A stretch of DNA of 13,503 bases, taken from positions 1 through 13,503 of the forward strand of contig JANTGL010000038.1 in the NCBI GenBank assembly GCA_024762915.1, read 5' to 3'. Of this stretch, positions 5,844 through 13,503 are shown in pieces (the stretch's first letter is position 1; each line of letters begins with the position of its first letter). A model generated the notes under the pieces. The model was not told where the DNA came from. It did no database searches and worked only from the letters and a program-made list of their open reading frames with translations. The DNA is from Bacteroidales bacterium (GTDB taxonomy: Bacteria > Bacteroidota > Bacteroidia > Bacteroidales > JAADGE01). The position numbers and the translations under genes are program-made.

Positions 5844-7565
5844 ATGTACGACATTCTGGAACTTCAGAAGATGAAGGTGTTAGATTTGCGAAATATTGCA
5901 AAAGAACTTGACATTAAGCGAATTGAAAAATTCAAAAAGCAAGATTTAATTTATGAAATATTAGATCAGGCTGCTATTAAAGGTGCAAAATCAAGTTCAG
6001 TAAATAAAAATATTGACTCTAAAACCAATATTAAACACCCTGATAAGCAAGTAAAAAACAAACCGAAAAGTTTAAATTCTGTTTCCGAAAAAAAACCTAA
6101 AATTGAAAGAATACAATCTGACAATAAAAATGTTCCCGGACAAGCAAAAATCAATAAGCCAAAACAAAAACAAGAACCCGTAAGTTCTGACAAGAAGGGT
6201 CCTTCTGAAACTGTTAAAATTGAAAAAAGAACTGAAAATACACCGAAAACTGTCCGACAAAACAGGGAAAAGAAACCCTTCGATAAAAATAGGCCGAAAA
6301 CAACCGTAACAGGTGAACACAAAGACAGACCTTTTGATAAACGTTCAAACGGAAATTCTCCTTCAAATTCCGGTCATTATAATAAGAATAAAAAAACGGA
6401 AGATACACATAATAAGAATAAGGGTTTTAACTCAAAATTTGAATTTAATGCAATCATTCAAAGTACGGGTGTACTGGAAATAATGCCCGACGGATATGGG
6501 TTTCTGCGTTCTTCGGATTATAACTATTTTAATTCCCCGGATGATATTTACGTATCACAATCTCAAATAAAACTTTTCGGTTTAAAAACCGGAGATACGA
6601 TTAAAGGGCAAATAAGACCGCCGAAAGACAGTGAAAAATATTTTCCCTTGATAAAAATTGACGGAATTAACGGTCATAAACCGGAAGATATAAGAGACCG
6701 AATTCATTTTGAACATTTAACACCGTTATTTCCTGACGAAAAATTTAATATAACCGAAAAATCTTCTTCAACGTCAACACGAATTATTGATTTGTTTTCA
6801 CCTTTAGGTAAAGGTCAAAGAGGTTTGATTGTTGCACAGCCGAAAACCGGTAAAACGGTTTTACTTAAAGAAATTGCGAATGCAATTGCTGCCAATCATC
6901 CGGAAGTTTATATGATTATCCTGTTAATTGATGAACGACCTGAAGAAGTTACGGATATGGAACGCAGCGTGAATGCCGAAGTGGTTGCTTCAACATTCGA
7001 CGAACCTGCCGACAGACACGTAAAAGTATCTGAAATGGTCATTCAGAAAGCAAAGCGTTTGGTTGAATCGGGACATGACGTCGTTATTTTGTTAGATTCA
7101 CTAACGCGTTTAGCAAGAGCTTACAATACGGTTTCTCCGTCTTCCGGCAAAGTTCTTTCCGGCGGTGTGGAAGCCAGTGCATTGCATAAACCCAAACGTT
7201 TCTTCGGTGCAGCCCGAAATATTGAAAACGGCGGTTCTTTATCCATTATTGCAACGGCATTGATTGATACCGGTTCTAAAATGGATGAAGTTATTTTCGA
7301 AGAATTTAAAGGTACCGGTAATATGGAACTTCAATTAGACCGAAATCTTTCCAATAAACGAATTTATCCTGCCGTAAATATTAATGCTTCAGGAACACGA
7401 AGAGAAGACCTTCTTTTAACAGACAATATGCTGAATAAGTTATGGATTTTAAGACGTTACCTTTCAGATATGAATCCGGTTGAAGCAATGGAGTTTATGA
7501 AACAAAGAATTGAGTCAACTAAAAGTAACGAAGAATTTATTATTTCAATGAATTCGGATATCTAA
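5844..7565 (+). CDS. rho: Transcription termination factor Rho with long N-terminal insertion
   Basis: A 573-residue hexameric RNA-dependent ATPase/translocase that ends transcription of untranslated RNA. Domains in order: SAP-like N-terminal domain (about 1-45); a low-complexity Lys/Asn/Pro/Ser insertion (about 47-197) with repeated PFDKN/PFDKR and NKNK words; the cold-shock-type RNA-binding domain (about 199-280, GVLEIMPDGYGFLRS); and the RecA-like motor. Walker A is QPKTGKT at 332-338 (Lys337). The Walker B/Q-loop region has VILLDSLTRLARAYNTV, and the arginine-finger region near GTGNMELQLDR is intact. E. coli Rho has 419 residues; the extra length is essentially the insertion. Such a disordered region is typical of Bacteroidota, and in Bacteroides thetaiotaomicron it has been reported to drive condensate formation. 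The gene is monocistronic, with its own promoter, long leader and terminator. Confidence 0.97.
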   Translation: MYDILELQKMKVLDLRNIAKELDIKRIEKFKKQDLIYEILDQAAIKGAKSSSVNKNIDSKTNIKHPDKQVKNKPKSLNSVSEKKPKIERIQSDNKNVPGQAKINKPKQKQEPVSSDKKGPSETVKIEKRTENTPKTVRQNREKKPFDKNRPKTTVTGEHKDRPFDKRSNGNSPSNSGHYNKNKKTEDTHNKNKGFNSKFEFNAIIQSTGVLEIMPDGYGFLRSSDYNYFNSPDDIYVSQSQIKLFGLKTGDTIKGQIRPPKDSEKYFPLIKIDGINGHKPEDIRDRIHFEHLTPLFPDEKFNITEKSSSTSTRIIDLFSPLGKGQRGLIVAQPKTGKTVLLKEIANAIAANHPEVYMIILLIDERPEEVTDMERSVNAEVVASTFDEPADRHVKVSEMVIQKAKRLVESGHDVVILLDSLTRLARAYNTVSPSSGKVLSGGVEASALHKPKRFFGAARNIENGGSLSIIATALIDTGSKMDEVIFEEFKGTGNMELQLDRNLSNKRIYPAVNINASGTRREDLLLTDNMLNKLWILRRYLSDMNPVEAMEFMKQRIESTKSNEEFIISMNSDI

Positions 7566-7584
7566 CTCCTTTTCTGTATCTCAT

Positions 7585-7624
7585 AAAGTCCCGATTTATA
7601 ATTATAAATAATCGGGATTTTTTA
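7585..7624 (+). terminator. Rho-independent terminator of rho
   Basis: Stem 7585-7596 pairs with 7610-7621 (12 bp, one G.T wobble, core CCCGATT/AATCGGG) and is followed by a T-run to about 7624. The AT-only loop is itself self-complementary and can extend the helix inward. It begins 20 bases after the rho stop. Confidence 0.87.
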
Positions 7625-7720
7625 TTTTTAATTTGATGGTATTTAACATATAAAAAAATAGTATTTTAATTAATCTCTGCATCATTTTTGTATGCTTTTG
7701 GGTGCTGTAAATATTTTAAA

Positions 7721-10111
7721 ATGATAAAAACGATATTTTTTTTAATCTCGATTCTGATTTCATTTGTTTCATTTTCACAAGAAATTACCGTTATTGATGA
7801 AACAAATTTGGAACCTGTTGAAAATGTTCTCATTTACGGAAAATCAAAATTTGTGGTGACCGATAAAAACGGACAAGCAAATCTTAACGATTTTGATAAA
7901 ACAGAAACCTTCGTTTTTAAACATACTTCTTATGCCGATTTATATTTAACGTTTTCTGAAATTGAAAATATGAATTTTCGAATATCATTGATTGAAAGTG
8001 CTTTAGATATAAATGAAGTTGTGATATCTGCAAACAGTTGGGAACAAAATAAAAATGAAGTTTCAAACAGAATAAAAATTATTTCAAAAAAAACAATTGC
8101 AAATACAAATTTTCAAACATCGGCTGATATGCTGAAAGCTTCCGGAGAAGTCTTTATTCAAAAAAGTCAACTCGGAGGCGGTAGTCCTATGATTAGAGGA
8201 TATTCGGCAAATCGTATATTGTTGGTTGTTGACGGTGTTCGAATGAATAATGCTATTTTCAGGAGCGGAAATTTGCAAAATGTTATTTCTCTTGATGCAA
8301 ACAGCATCGAAAATTCGGAAATTATTCTGGGAACCGGATCTGTTATATACGGAAGTGATGCGATTGGCGGTGTAATTGATTTTCATTCTTTGAAACCAAA
8401 ATTCTCAAACGATGATAAAATCCTTTTTAAGGGAAATTTGATGAGTAAATTTTCATCGGCTGATTTTGAAAAAACAGGACATTTGGATTTTAATATAGGG
8501 ACTCAAAAATTAGCTTCTTTAACAAGCTTTTCGTACAGTGATTATGATGATTTAAAAATGGGTAAAAAGGGCGGATATGATGAATATTTAAGAAATGAAT
8601 ATATTGTTACCGTGAACGGAATTGATATAAGGGCGAACAATGAGAATCCTCTAATCCAAAAATATTCAGGATTTTCACAAATAAATTTTTTACAAGGTTT
8701 TTCTTGGAAAGCAACAGAGAATATTATGATTAATTACGGTTTTTATTATTCAAAATCTTCTGATGTTCCGAGATATGACAGGTTGTTGCAATATAAAGAC
8801 GGAAATTTAAAATATGCAGAATGGTATTACGGGCCTCAAAAATGGTTGATGAATAATTTAAAACTGACGTATATTCAAAAAACGAAACTGTTTGATAATT
8901 TAAAGTTTATATCTGCTTTTCAAGATTATTCAGAAAGTCGTCACGATCGAAAGTTCAGAAATAATGAAATCAGAGAACGTTATGAAAATGTAAAAGCATT
9001 ATCATTTAATCTTGATTTTGAAAAACACCTTTCTAAAGATTTTTCTTTGTATTACGGTAGTGAAGCCGTATTAAATAAAGTTTTTTCCTCGGGTGAAAAA
9101 AGAAATATTTATACAAATGAAACAGAATTAACATCCAGCAGATATCCTGATAACTCATCTTGGTCTGCCTATGCCGTTTATTTTTCTTTTAAGAATAATT
9201 TAACCGAAAAATTAACGCTTAATTCGGGAGTTCGTTACAACAGAGTTTTTGCAAGAGCTGATTTAGATACGCTGTTCTATTCATTCCCTTTTAAGGAAAT
9301 TAACCTGAATACCGGAGCATTAAACGGAAGTATCGGAATAACCTACAGACCTGAAACTTGGTTGTTTAAGGTAAACCTCGGAACGGGATTCAGAGCACCG
9401 AATATTGATGATATGGCTAAAGTTTTTGATTCAGAACCCGGAAATGTAATTGTCCCTAATGATAATTTAAAACCGGAATATATTTATAATACCGATATCG
9501 GAATCTCTAAAACTTTTTATAATAAATTACAATTTGAAATGGCTTTCTTTTATTCATATCTTAATAATGCATTGGTCAGAGATGATTTTACGTTTAACGG
9601 ACTGGATTCTGTTATGTATGACGGTGAAATGAGTAAAGTTCAGGCAGTTGTGAACGTTGATTTTGCGAATGTATACGGATTTAATATGTCCGTAAATGCT
9701 GATATTTTTAAAATATTCAGCTTCAAATCAACCTATAATTATACAAAAGGGAAAAATTCATTTAATAAACCGTTAAGACATATTTCTCCCTCTTTCGGGA
9801 CAACACATTTTATTTTGAAAATTAATAAAATACGGGCAGATTTTTTTGCTGAATACAACGCTGAAATATCATATGATAATTTAGCTGATTCCGAAAGAGA
9901 TAAACCCTATATGTATGCGGTCGATATTAACGGAAATCCATATTCCCCCGCGTGGTATACTTTAAATTTAAGTGTGTCTTATCAATTAAATAAAATATTC
10001 AGATTGAAATTTGGAACAGAAAACATTACAGACATTCAATACAGACCGTATTCATCCGGAATTGCGGCTCCGGGCAGAAATTTCTTTTTCAGTTTAAATG
10101 CATCACTATAA
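7721..10111 (+). CDS. TonB-dependent outer-membrane receptor, possibly haem-type
   Basis: A 796-residue precursor. Residues 1-20 form a signal peptide (MIKT, a hydrophobic core, then SFSQ), consistent with an outer-membrane beta-barrel driven by TonB. A short carboxypeptidase-regulatory-like beta domain (about 21-95, with VTDKNGQANL) precedes LDINEVVISA, which is TonB-box-like. The plug (about 110-225) has GGGSPMIRGYSANRILLVVDGVRMNNA, here given as two runs: GGGSPMIRGY and SANRILLVVDGVRMNN. The barrel holds FRAPN at 557-561 and NDNLKPE at 580-586. FRAP and NPxL boxes are marks of haem/haemoglobin receptors, but the His usually found between them is not evident, so the ligand is uncertain. The open frame reaches back to a TTG at 7688; ATG at 7721 is preferred because it starts a clean signal peptide. 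The C-terminal residue is Leu rather than the usual aromatic. No SusD-like partner or haem enzyme lies nearby. Confidence 0.9.
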   Translation: MIKTIFFLISILISFVSFSQEITVIDETNLEPVENVLIYGKSKFVVTDKNGQANLNDFDKTETFVFKHTSYADLYLTFSEIENMNFRISLIESALDINEVVISANSWEQNKNEVSNRIKIISKKTIANTNFQTSADMLKASGEVFIQKSQLGGGSPMIRGYSANRILLVVDGVRMNNAIFRSGNLQNVISLDANSIENSEIILGTGSVIYGSDAIGGVIDFHSLKPKFSNDDKILFKGNLMSKFSSADFEKTGHLDFNIGTQKLASLTSFSYSDYDDLKMGKKGGYDEYLRNEYIVTVNGIDIRANNENPLIQKYSGFSQINFLQGFSWKATENIMINYGFYYSKSSDVPRYDRLLQYKDGNLKYAEWYYGPQKWLMNNLKLTYIQKTKLFDNLKFISAFQDYSESRHDRKFRNNEIRERYENVKALSFNLDFEKHLSKDFSLYYGSEAVLNKVFSSGEKRNIYTNETELTSSRYPDNSSWSAYAVYFSFKNNLTEKLTLNSGVRYNRVFARADLDTLFYSFPFKEINLNTGALNGSIGITYRPETWLFKVNLGTGFRAPNIDDMAKVFDSEPGNVIVPNDNLKPEYIYNTDIGISKTFYNKLQFEMAFFYSYLNNALVRDDFTFNGLDSVMYDGEMSKVQAVVNVDFANVYGFNMSVNADIFKIFSFKSTYNYTKGKNSFNKPLRHISPSFGTTHFILKINKIRADFFAEYNAEISYDNLADSERDKPYMYAVDINGNPYSPAWYTLNLSVSYQLNKIFRLKFGTENITDIQYRPYSSGIAAPGRNFFFSLNASL

Positions 10112-10157
10112 TCTAAATTTTCTTGCTGCCAATCTGAAGTAATATGATGAGAATGAG

Positions 10158-10976
10158 TTATTTTTTTTTATTCAGATAGTTTTTTACAATAGCTTTATAG
10201 TTATCCGATAAGAGCTTAATAATATCGTTTTCAACAGAAAAAAAATGATTATCAATTTGATTTACGGGTAGTATACCAATCGAAGTTCCCGTTATAAAAG
10301 CTGACTCGAAAGTGATCAAATCAGATTGTTTTATTTTACGTTCTTTTAATTCTAAAGAATAATCTTTACAAATTTTATAAATATAATTTCGGGTAATTCC
10401 GGCAAGCACATCTTTAGACTCGGAGGTATAAACGGTTTTATTTTTAATAAAAAAGATACTTGATTTGCTGCATTCGGTAATCATACCGTTTTTATTAACA
10501 AGCAAGACTTCAAAAATAGCGTTTTCAGATATTAATTTATTGATATAAGTTCTTAATTCATAATTAATTATCTTAGCATTCGGGTTTTTTCTTTCAGCTT
10601 GAACAGACATGATTTTAATCCCTGTATTATAATTGTCGGGAGTAGGTATGATGGGATTTAAGAAAAAACAAATTAATTTATTGTCTGATTGATAAAATCT
10701 TACGGCAAACTTTAGCCGACCTTCTTTAATTTTATTTATTTCAATAAGTTTGAAAACGTTTTTTTTAATCTTTGAATCACTAAAAGGAATCGTTTTATTT
10801 TTAAGTTTTGCCGATTGATGCAATCGATTCAAATGATCCTCGAAAAACAAGGGAATTCCTTTTTCAATTTTTACGACTTCATAGACGGAAAAACCTTTTT
10901 CGAGTTCGGATATATCAAATAATTCGGTTTTAATAAATTGATTATTTTTAATAAAATATTTGGCTTTTTGATACAT
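10158..10976 (-). CDS. Class IV PLP-dependent aminotransferase/lyase (IlvE/PabC/Dat fold)
   Basis: A 272-residue cytoplasmic PLP enzyme of fold type IV. Visible marks: FSVYEVVKIEKGIPLFFEDHLNRL, given here as YEVVKIEKG and FFEDHLNRL with Arg51; the PLP lysine K135 in NAKIINYE; E168 in MITECSKSSIFF, the residue that holds the pyridine nitrogen; LAGITRNYI at 191-199; and FITGTSIGILPV at 227-238. Length fits 4-amino-4-deoxychorismate lyase, branched-chain aminotransferase and D-amino-acid aminotransferase. No pabA/pabB, ilv or D-amino-acid gene is adjacent, so I do not choose among them. It is convergent with the TonB receptor (46 bases between stops) and divergent from lptB. A -7 box lies 20 bases before the ATG. 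Confidence 0.87.
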   Translation of the reverse strand: MYQKAKYFIKNNQFIKTELFDISELEKGFSVYEVVKIEKGIPLFFEDHLNRLHQSAKLKNKTIPFSDSKIKKNVFKLIEINKIKEGRLKFAVRFYQSDNKLICFFLNPIIPTPDNYNTGIKIMSVQAERKNPNAKIINYELRTYINKLISENAIFEVLLVNKNGMITECSKSSIFFIKNKTVYTSESKDVLAGITRNYIYKICKDYSLELKERKIKQSDLITFESAFITGTSIGILPVNQIDNHFFSVENDIIKLLSDNYKAIVKNYLNKKK

Positions 10977-10996
10977 ATTTGAGTGAATTCAGATTG

Positions 10997-11004
10997 CAAA
11001 AATA
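10997..11004 (-). promoter_or_regulatory. Putative -7 box for the class IV aminotransferase gene
   Basis: The minus-strand 8-mer TATTTTTG matches TAnnTTTG exactly, 20 bases upstream of the ATG at 10976, predicting a leader of about 15 bases. No clear TTG is seen 19-21 bases further upstream. Confidence 0.4.
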
Positions 11005-11102
11005 AACTTTTCAGTGAATTATGTATAAAATTTTTCCTTCATAAAATAATAATGTATAATTGCAGTTAAATAGATATTCATTAGCGTTTAATTATTATAT
11101 CG

Positions 11103-11825
11103 ATGAAGTTATATACAGATTCAATAGTAAAAAAATACGGAAAAAGAACGGTTGTAAAAGGAATTTCGATAGAAGTTAACAAAGGAGAAGTTGTGGGTTT
11201 ATTAGGACCTAACGGAGCCGGAAAAACGACAACTTTTTATATGATAGTAGGATTTATTAAACCGTATTCAGGAAATGTTTATTTGGATAATGCCGATATA
11301 ACAATGCTGCCGATGTATAAACGTGCAAAATTGGGTATTGGTTATTTACCTCAGGAAGCATCAGTTTTTCGTCGATTAAGTATTGAAGATAACATTCTGA
11401 GCGTGCTGGAAATGACTGCATTGTCAAAAAAAGAGCAAAAAATTAAAACGGAAAGTCTGCTTGAAGAATTCGGGTTAACGCATATTCGAAAAAGTAAAGG
11501 AATACAATTGTCAGGCGGTGAAAGAAGAAGAACGGAAATTGCTCGTGCATTGGCAATTGATCCGGCTTTTATTTTGCTTGATGAACCTTTTGCAGGTGTT
11601 GACCCGATTGCAGTAGAAGATATTCAAGGGATTGTTTCAAAATTAAAAGATAAAAATATCGGTGTTCTTATAACCGATCATAATGTACATGAAACACTTA
11701 ATATAACGGATCGAGCATATTTGCTTTATGAAGGTCGTATCCTGGAATCGGGATCAGCTGAAGATTTGGCTAATAATGAGGAAGTTAGAGAGAAATACCT
11801 CGGTAAAAATTTTGAACTTCGATAA
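11103..11825 (+). CDS. lptB: LPS export ABC transporter ATP-binding protein LptB
   Basis: A 240-residue cytoplasmic ATPase which, with LptF/LptG, powers extraction of lipopolysaccharide from the inner membrane into the LptC/A/D bridge. All ABC motifs are present: Walker A GPNGAGKTT at 35-43; the LptB-type Q-loop GYLPQEASVFRRL; signature LSGGERRR at 136-143; Walker B ILLDEPFAGVDP with D160/E161; and the H-loop His at 193 in ITDHNV. The wording QEASVFRRL, SGGERRRTEIARAL and PFAGVDPIAV separates LptB from other ABC ATPases such as LivF. Length equals that of E. coli LptB (about 241). The lptA, lptC and kdsC genes are not adjacent. A weak promoter-like TATAATTG lies at 11055-11062, differing from TAnnTTTG at one position. 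The next gene starts 80 bases downstream with its own -7 box. Confidence 0.96.
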   Translation: MKLYTDSIVKKYGKRTVVKGISIEVNKGEVVGLLGPNGAGKTTTFYMIVGFIKPYSGNVYLDNADITMLPMYKRAKLGIGYLPQEASVFRRLSIEDNILSVLEMTALSKKEQKIKTESLLEEFGLTHIRKSKGIQLSGGERRRTEIARALAIDPAFILLDEPFAGVDPIAVEDIQGIVSKLKDKNIGVLITDHNVHETLNITDRAYLLYEGRILESGSAEDLANNEEVREKYLGKNFELR

Positions 11826-11872
11826 AAAAATGATATTTTCCTGAATCTTCTTTTTAATGAATTTATTAATTC

Positions 11873-11880
11873 TATTTTTG
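11873..11880 (+). promoter_or_regulatory. Putative -7 box for the S9 peptidase gene
   Basis: TATTTTTG matches TAnnTTTG exactly, and transcription would start near 11885. This excludes the in-frame ATG at 11882 and favours the ATG at 11906, with a leader of about 20 bases. The -33 position is T-rich but lacks TTG. The weak AT-only hairpin just upstream (GAATT/AATTC) is not a convincing terminator for lptB. Confidence 0.42.
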
Positions 11881-11905
11881 CATGCCTTATAATAAATCAG
11901 AAAGG

Positions 11906-13503
11906 ATGAAAAGTCTGTTATACTTTACAATATTTATTTTATTAAGTTCAGAAATCATGATGACAACTTCTTGCAAAGTTAAAGATGAAACACAAACACC
12001 TGTTGCAAAAAAAATAAAAAAAGAATTAAGTATTCATGGAGAAACGAGGCTTGATTACTATTATTGGATGAACGAAAGAGAAAATCCCGAAGTGTCAGAA
12101 TATCTTGAAAATGAGAATAAATATCTTTTTGAAAAATTAAAACATACTGAGAAATTACGAGAAACCTTGTTTGATGAAATTGCAAATCGTATTAAACCGG
12201 ATGAACAATCAGTACCTTATAAAGATAACGGTTATTTTTATTATCAAAAATACGAAGAGCAAAAAGAACATCCTGTGTATTGCAGAAAAAAAGATAATTT
12301 AGAAAACCCGGAAGAAATTTTATTAAATGTAAACGAACTTGCAGAAGGATTTCCGTTTTTTAATATTCCTGATTTCAGCATCAGTTTTAATAATAAACTC
12401 ATGGCATACAGTGTCGATACCTTGGGCAGGAGAAGATATGAAATTCATTTTAAGAATCTTGAAACCGGAAAAGAATTATCGGATATTATAAAGAATACGG
12501 ATGGTGAACTGGTATGGGCAAATGATAATAAAACGGTTTTTTACATTAAAAAAGATGAAGAAACTTTAAGAGAATTTCAAGTTTGGAAACATATTTTGGG
12601 AACTTCTCCCGAAGATGATTCTTTGATTTTTGAAGAAAAAGATGATGCGTTTTATGTATCTGTATCTAAAAGTAAATCTGATAAATACATTTTTATTTCT
12701 TCATACAGCACCTTGTCTTCCGAATATCAAATTTTAGATGCCGATAAACCGAATGCTAATTTCAGAGTGTTAATTCCGCGATCGGAAAATCATGAATATT
12801 CTGTTGAACCGCACGGAAATCAATTGTATATTTTAACAAATTACGCCGGAGCAGAGAATTTTAAAATTGTAAAAACGCCTTTAAACCGGCCTGATATTAA
12901 AACGGCAAAAGAAATTGTTCCGTATGATAAGAATGTTTTTATTGAAGATTTTGATGTGTTCAAAAATTATCTGGTAATTAATGAACGAAGAGACGGTGTC
13001 ATGAATATACGTGTGATTAACTTAATAAATAATAAAAGCGAAACTGTCAATTGCGGTGAAGATGCCTATGAAATTTGGATTTCCGATAATGATGAATTTG
13101 ATACGGATGTTTTGCGTTTCGGATACAGTTCGTTAACAACACCGACTTCTTATTATGATTATAATATGAAAACCGGTCACAGTTTATTACTTAAAGAAAA
13201 ATTTGCCGGACCGGACTTTGATAAAAATAATTACGAAGCAAAACGATTTTTTGCAACAACATCCGACGGTACAAAAATTCCGATTTCAATTGTTTATAAA
13301 AAGGGATTGACTTTAAACGGTCAAAATCCGATGTTAATCTATGCCTACGGTTCATATGGCTACAGTTCGGATGATTCTTTTCGTTCTTCTGTTTTAAGTT
13401 TGTTAAATCGAGGATTTGTTTATGCCGTTGCTCATGTGAGGGGCGGGCAGGAGTTAGGCAGAAAATGGTATGAAGACGGTAAGTTATTTCATAAAAAAAA
13501 TAC
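11906..13503 (+). CDS. ptrB: Oligopeptidase B-like S9A serine peptidase, probable lipoprotein (3' end outside window)
   Basis: The first 532 codons of a peptidase that cuts short peptides, in characterised oligopeptidase B after Arg/Lys. DYYYWMNERENPEVSEYLENEN, seen here as YYYWMNERENPEV near residues 52-64, matches the oligopeptidase B N-terminus better than prolyl endopeptidase. A seven-bladed propeller should span about 75-400. The alpha/beta hydrolase part begins near 410, with LIYAYGSYGYS and VRGGQELGRKWYEDGK (511-526). The catalytic Ser of GGSAGG would lie about 30 residues past the window edge, so Ser, Asp and His cannot be checked. The N-terminus is a lipoprotein-type signal: MKSLL, a hydrophobic core with an odd Glu16, then TTSC with Cys23. 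The -3 residue is Thr rather than Leu, so the lipobox is loose. Characterised E. coli oligopeptidase B is cytoplasmic, so an envelope location would differ. An upstream in-frame ATG at 11882 is disfavoured by the promoter position and would bury the signal. Confidence 0.87.
   Translation, partial: MKSLLYFTIFILLSSEIMMTTSCKVKDETQTPVAKKIKKELSIHGETRLDYYYWMNERENPEVSEYLENENKYLFEKLKHTEKLRETLFDEIANRIKPDEQSVPYKDNGYFYYQKYEEQKEHPVYCRKKDNLENPEEILLNVNELAEGFPFFNIPDFSISFNNKLMAYSVDTLGRRRYEIHFKNLETGKELSDIIKNTDGELVWANDNKTVFYIKKDEETLREFQVWKHILGTSPEDDSLIFEEKDDAFYVSVSKSKSDKYIFISSYSTLSSEYQILDADKPNANFRVLIPRSENHEYSVEPHGNQLYILTNYAGAENFKIVKTPLNRPDIKTAKEIVPYDKNVFIEDFDVFKNYLVINERRDGVMNIRVINLINNKSETVNCGEDAYEIWISDNDEFDTDVLRFGYSSLTTPTSYYDYNMKTGHSLLLKEKFAGPDFDKNNYEAKRFFATTSDGTKIPISIVYKKGLTLNGQNPMLIYAYGSYGYSSDDSFRSSVLSLLNRGFVYAVAHVRGGQELGRKWYEDGKLFHKKN

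Noticed and set aside
5966..6408. Overlapping minus-strand open frames opposite the Rho insertion
   Set aside because: Several frames are open only because the sense strand is Lys/Asn/Pro-rich with few stop complements. The translations are low-complexity Phe/Cys/Leu-rich and match nothing.
8084..8386. 100-codon minus-strand frame inside the TonB receptor plug
   Set aside because: The sense strand carries the conserved plug motifs, and the reverse frame has no recognisable features.
10131..10177. Inverted repeat ATCTGAA...TTCAGAT plus a T-run between the TonB receptor and aminotransferase genes
   Set aside because: The 7-bp arms are over 30 bases apart and the T-run lies inside the loop, being the AAA lysine codons of the minus-strand gene, so it is not a credible terminator.
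11857..11880. GAATT/AATTC hairpin with T's as a terminator for lptB
   Set aside because: The stem is 5 bp with a single G/C pair, and the T-run is better explained as a TAnnTTTG box of the next gene.
11979..12185. Minus-strand frame opposite the peptidase start
   Set aside because: The sense strand encodes the conserved N-terminal segment of oligopeptidase B, so this is a shadow.
1..13503. Mobile element, phage, CRISPR, toxin-antitoxin or defence system
   Set aside because: No transposase, integrase, direct-repeat array, tRNA attachment site or paired small toxin/antitoxin genes were seen. Base composition and gene style look uniform across the window.

Overview
The window is AT-rich bacterial DNA. 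It carries ten genes, one cut at each end, and reads as an ordinary housekeeping stretch of a Bacteroidota chromosome. Evidence for Bacteroidota: Rho carries a long Lys/Asn-rich insertion after its N-terminal domain; the TatA, MerR and TonB-dependent receptor proteins have the sequence style of that phylum; Shine-Dalgarno sites are essentially absent and start codons sit in A-rich DNA; and several genes have a -7 box of the Bacteroidota sigma form TAnnTTTG just upstream. The sequence does not resolve order or genus. I see no tRNA, rRNA, CRISPR array, insertion sequence, prophage or integration junction.

Layout. Bases 1-72 hold the lysine-rich tail of a gene entering from the left, closed by a strong intrinsic terminator. 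A + strand pair follows: tatA and a large 995-residue protein made of two receiver-like domains and the ATP-binding (N-terminal) part of PEP synthase/pyruvate phosphate dikinase. Facing it tail to tail is a minus-strand group: a CPBP-type membrane protein, trmD 9 bases downstream, then a small MerR-type regulator that may also have its own promoter. The 0.33-kb gap at 5518-5843 contains a -7 box for the CPBP gene, a good promoter for rho and a rho leader of about 190 nt. rho ends in a clear terminator. Next come a TonB-dependent outer-membrane receptor (+) and, convergent with it, a class IV PLP-dependent aminotransferase/lyase (-). The last two genes, both +, are lptB and the first 532 codons of an oligopeptidase B-like S9 peptidase that looks like a lipoprotein.

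How they fit together. There is no single pathway. Envelope work predominates: TatA (export of folded proteins), LptB (LPS transport), the TonB receptor (uptake), the CPBP membrane protein and the lipoprotein peptidase. The rest concerns information processing (TrmD, Rho, MerR) and central metabolism or signalling (the receiver-PEP-synthase-like protein). The least understood gene is that 995-residue fusion: it has an apparently intact second receiver domain and an ATP-binding half, but no recognisable phosphohistidine or PEP-binding half. I did not find a convincing new multi-gene system. The items worth a second look are this fusion, the active-site changes in the CPBP protein, the C-rich and G-poor rho leader, and the likely envelope location of the oligopeptidase.
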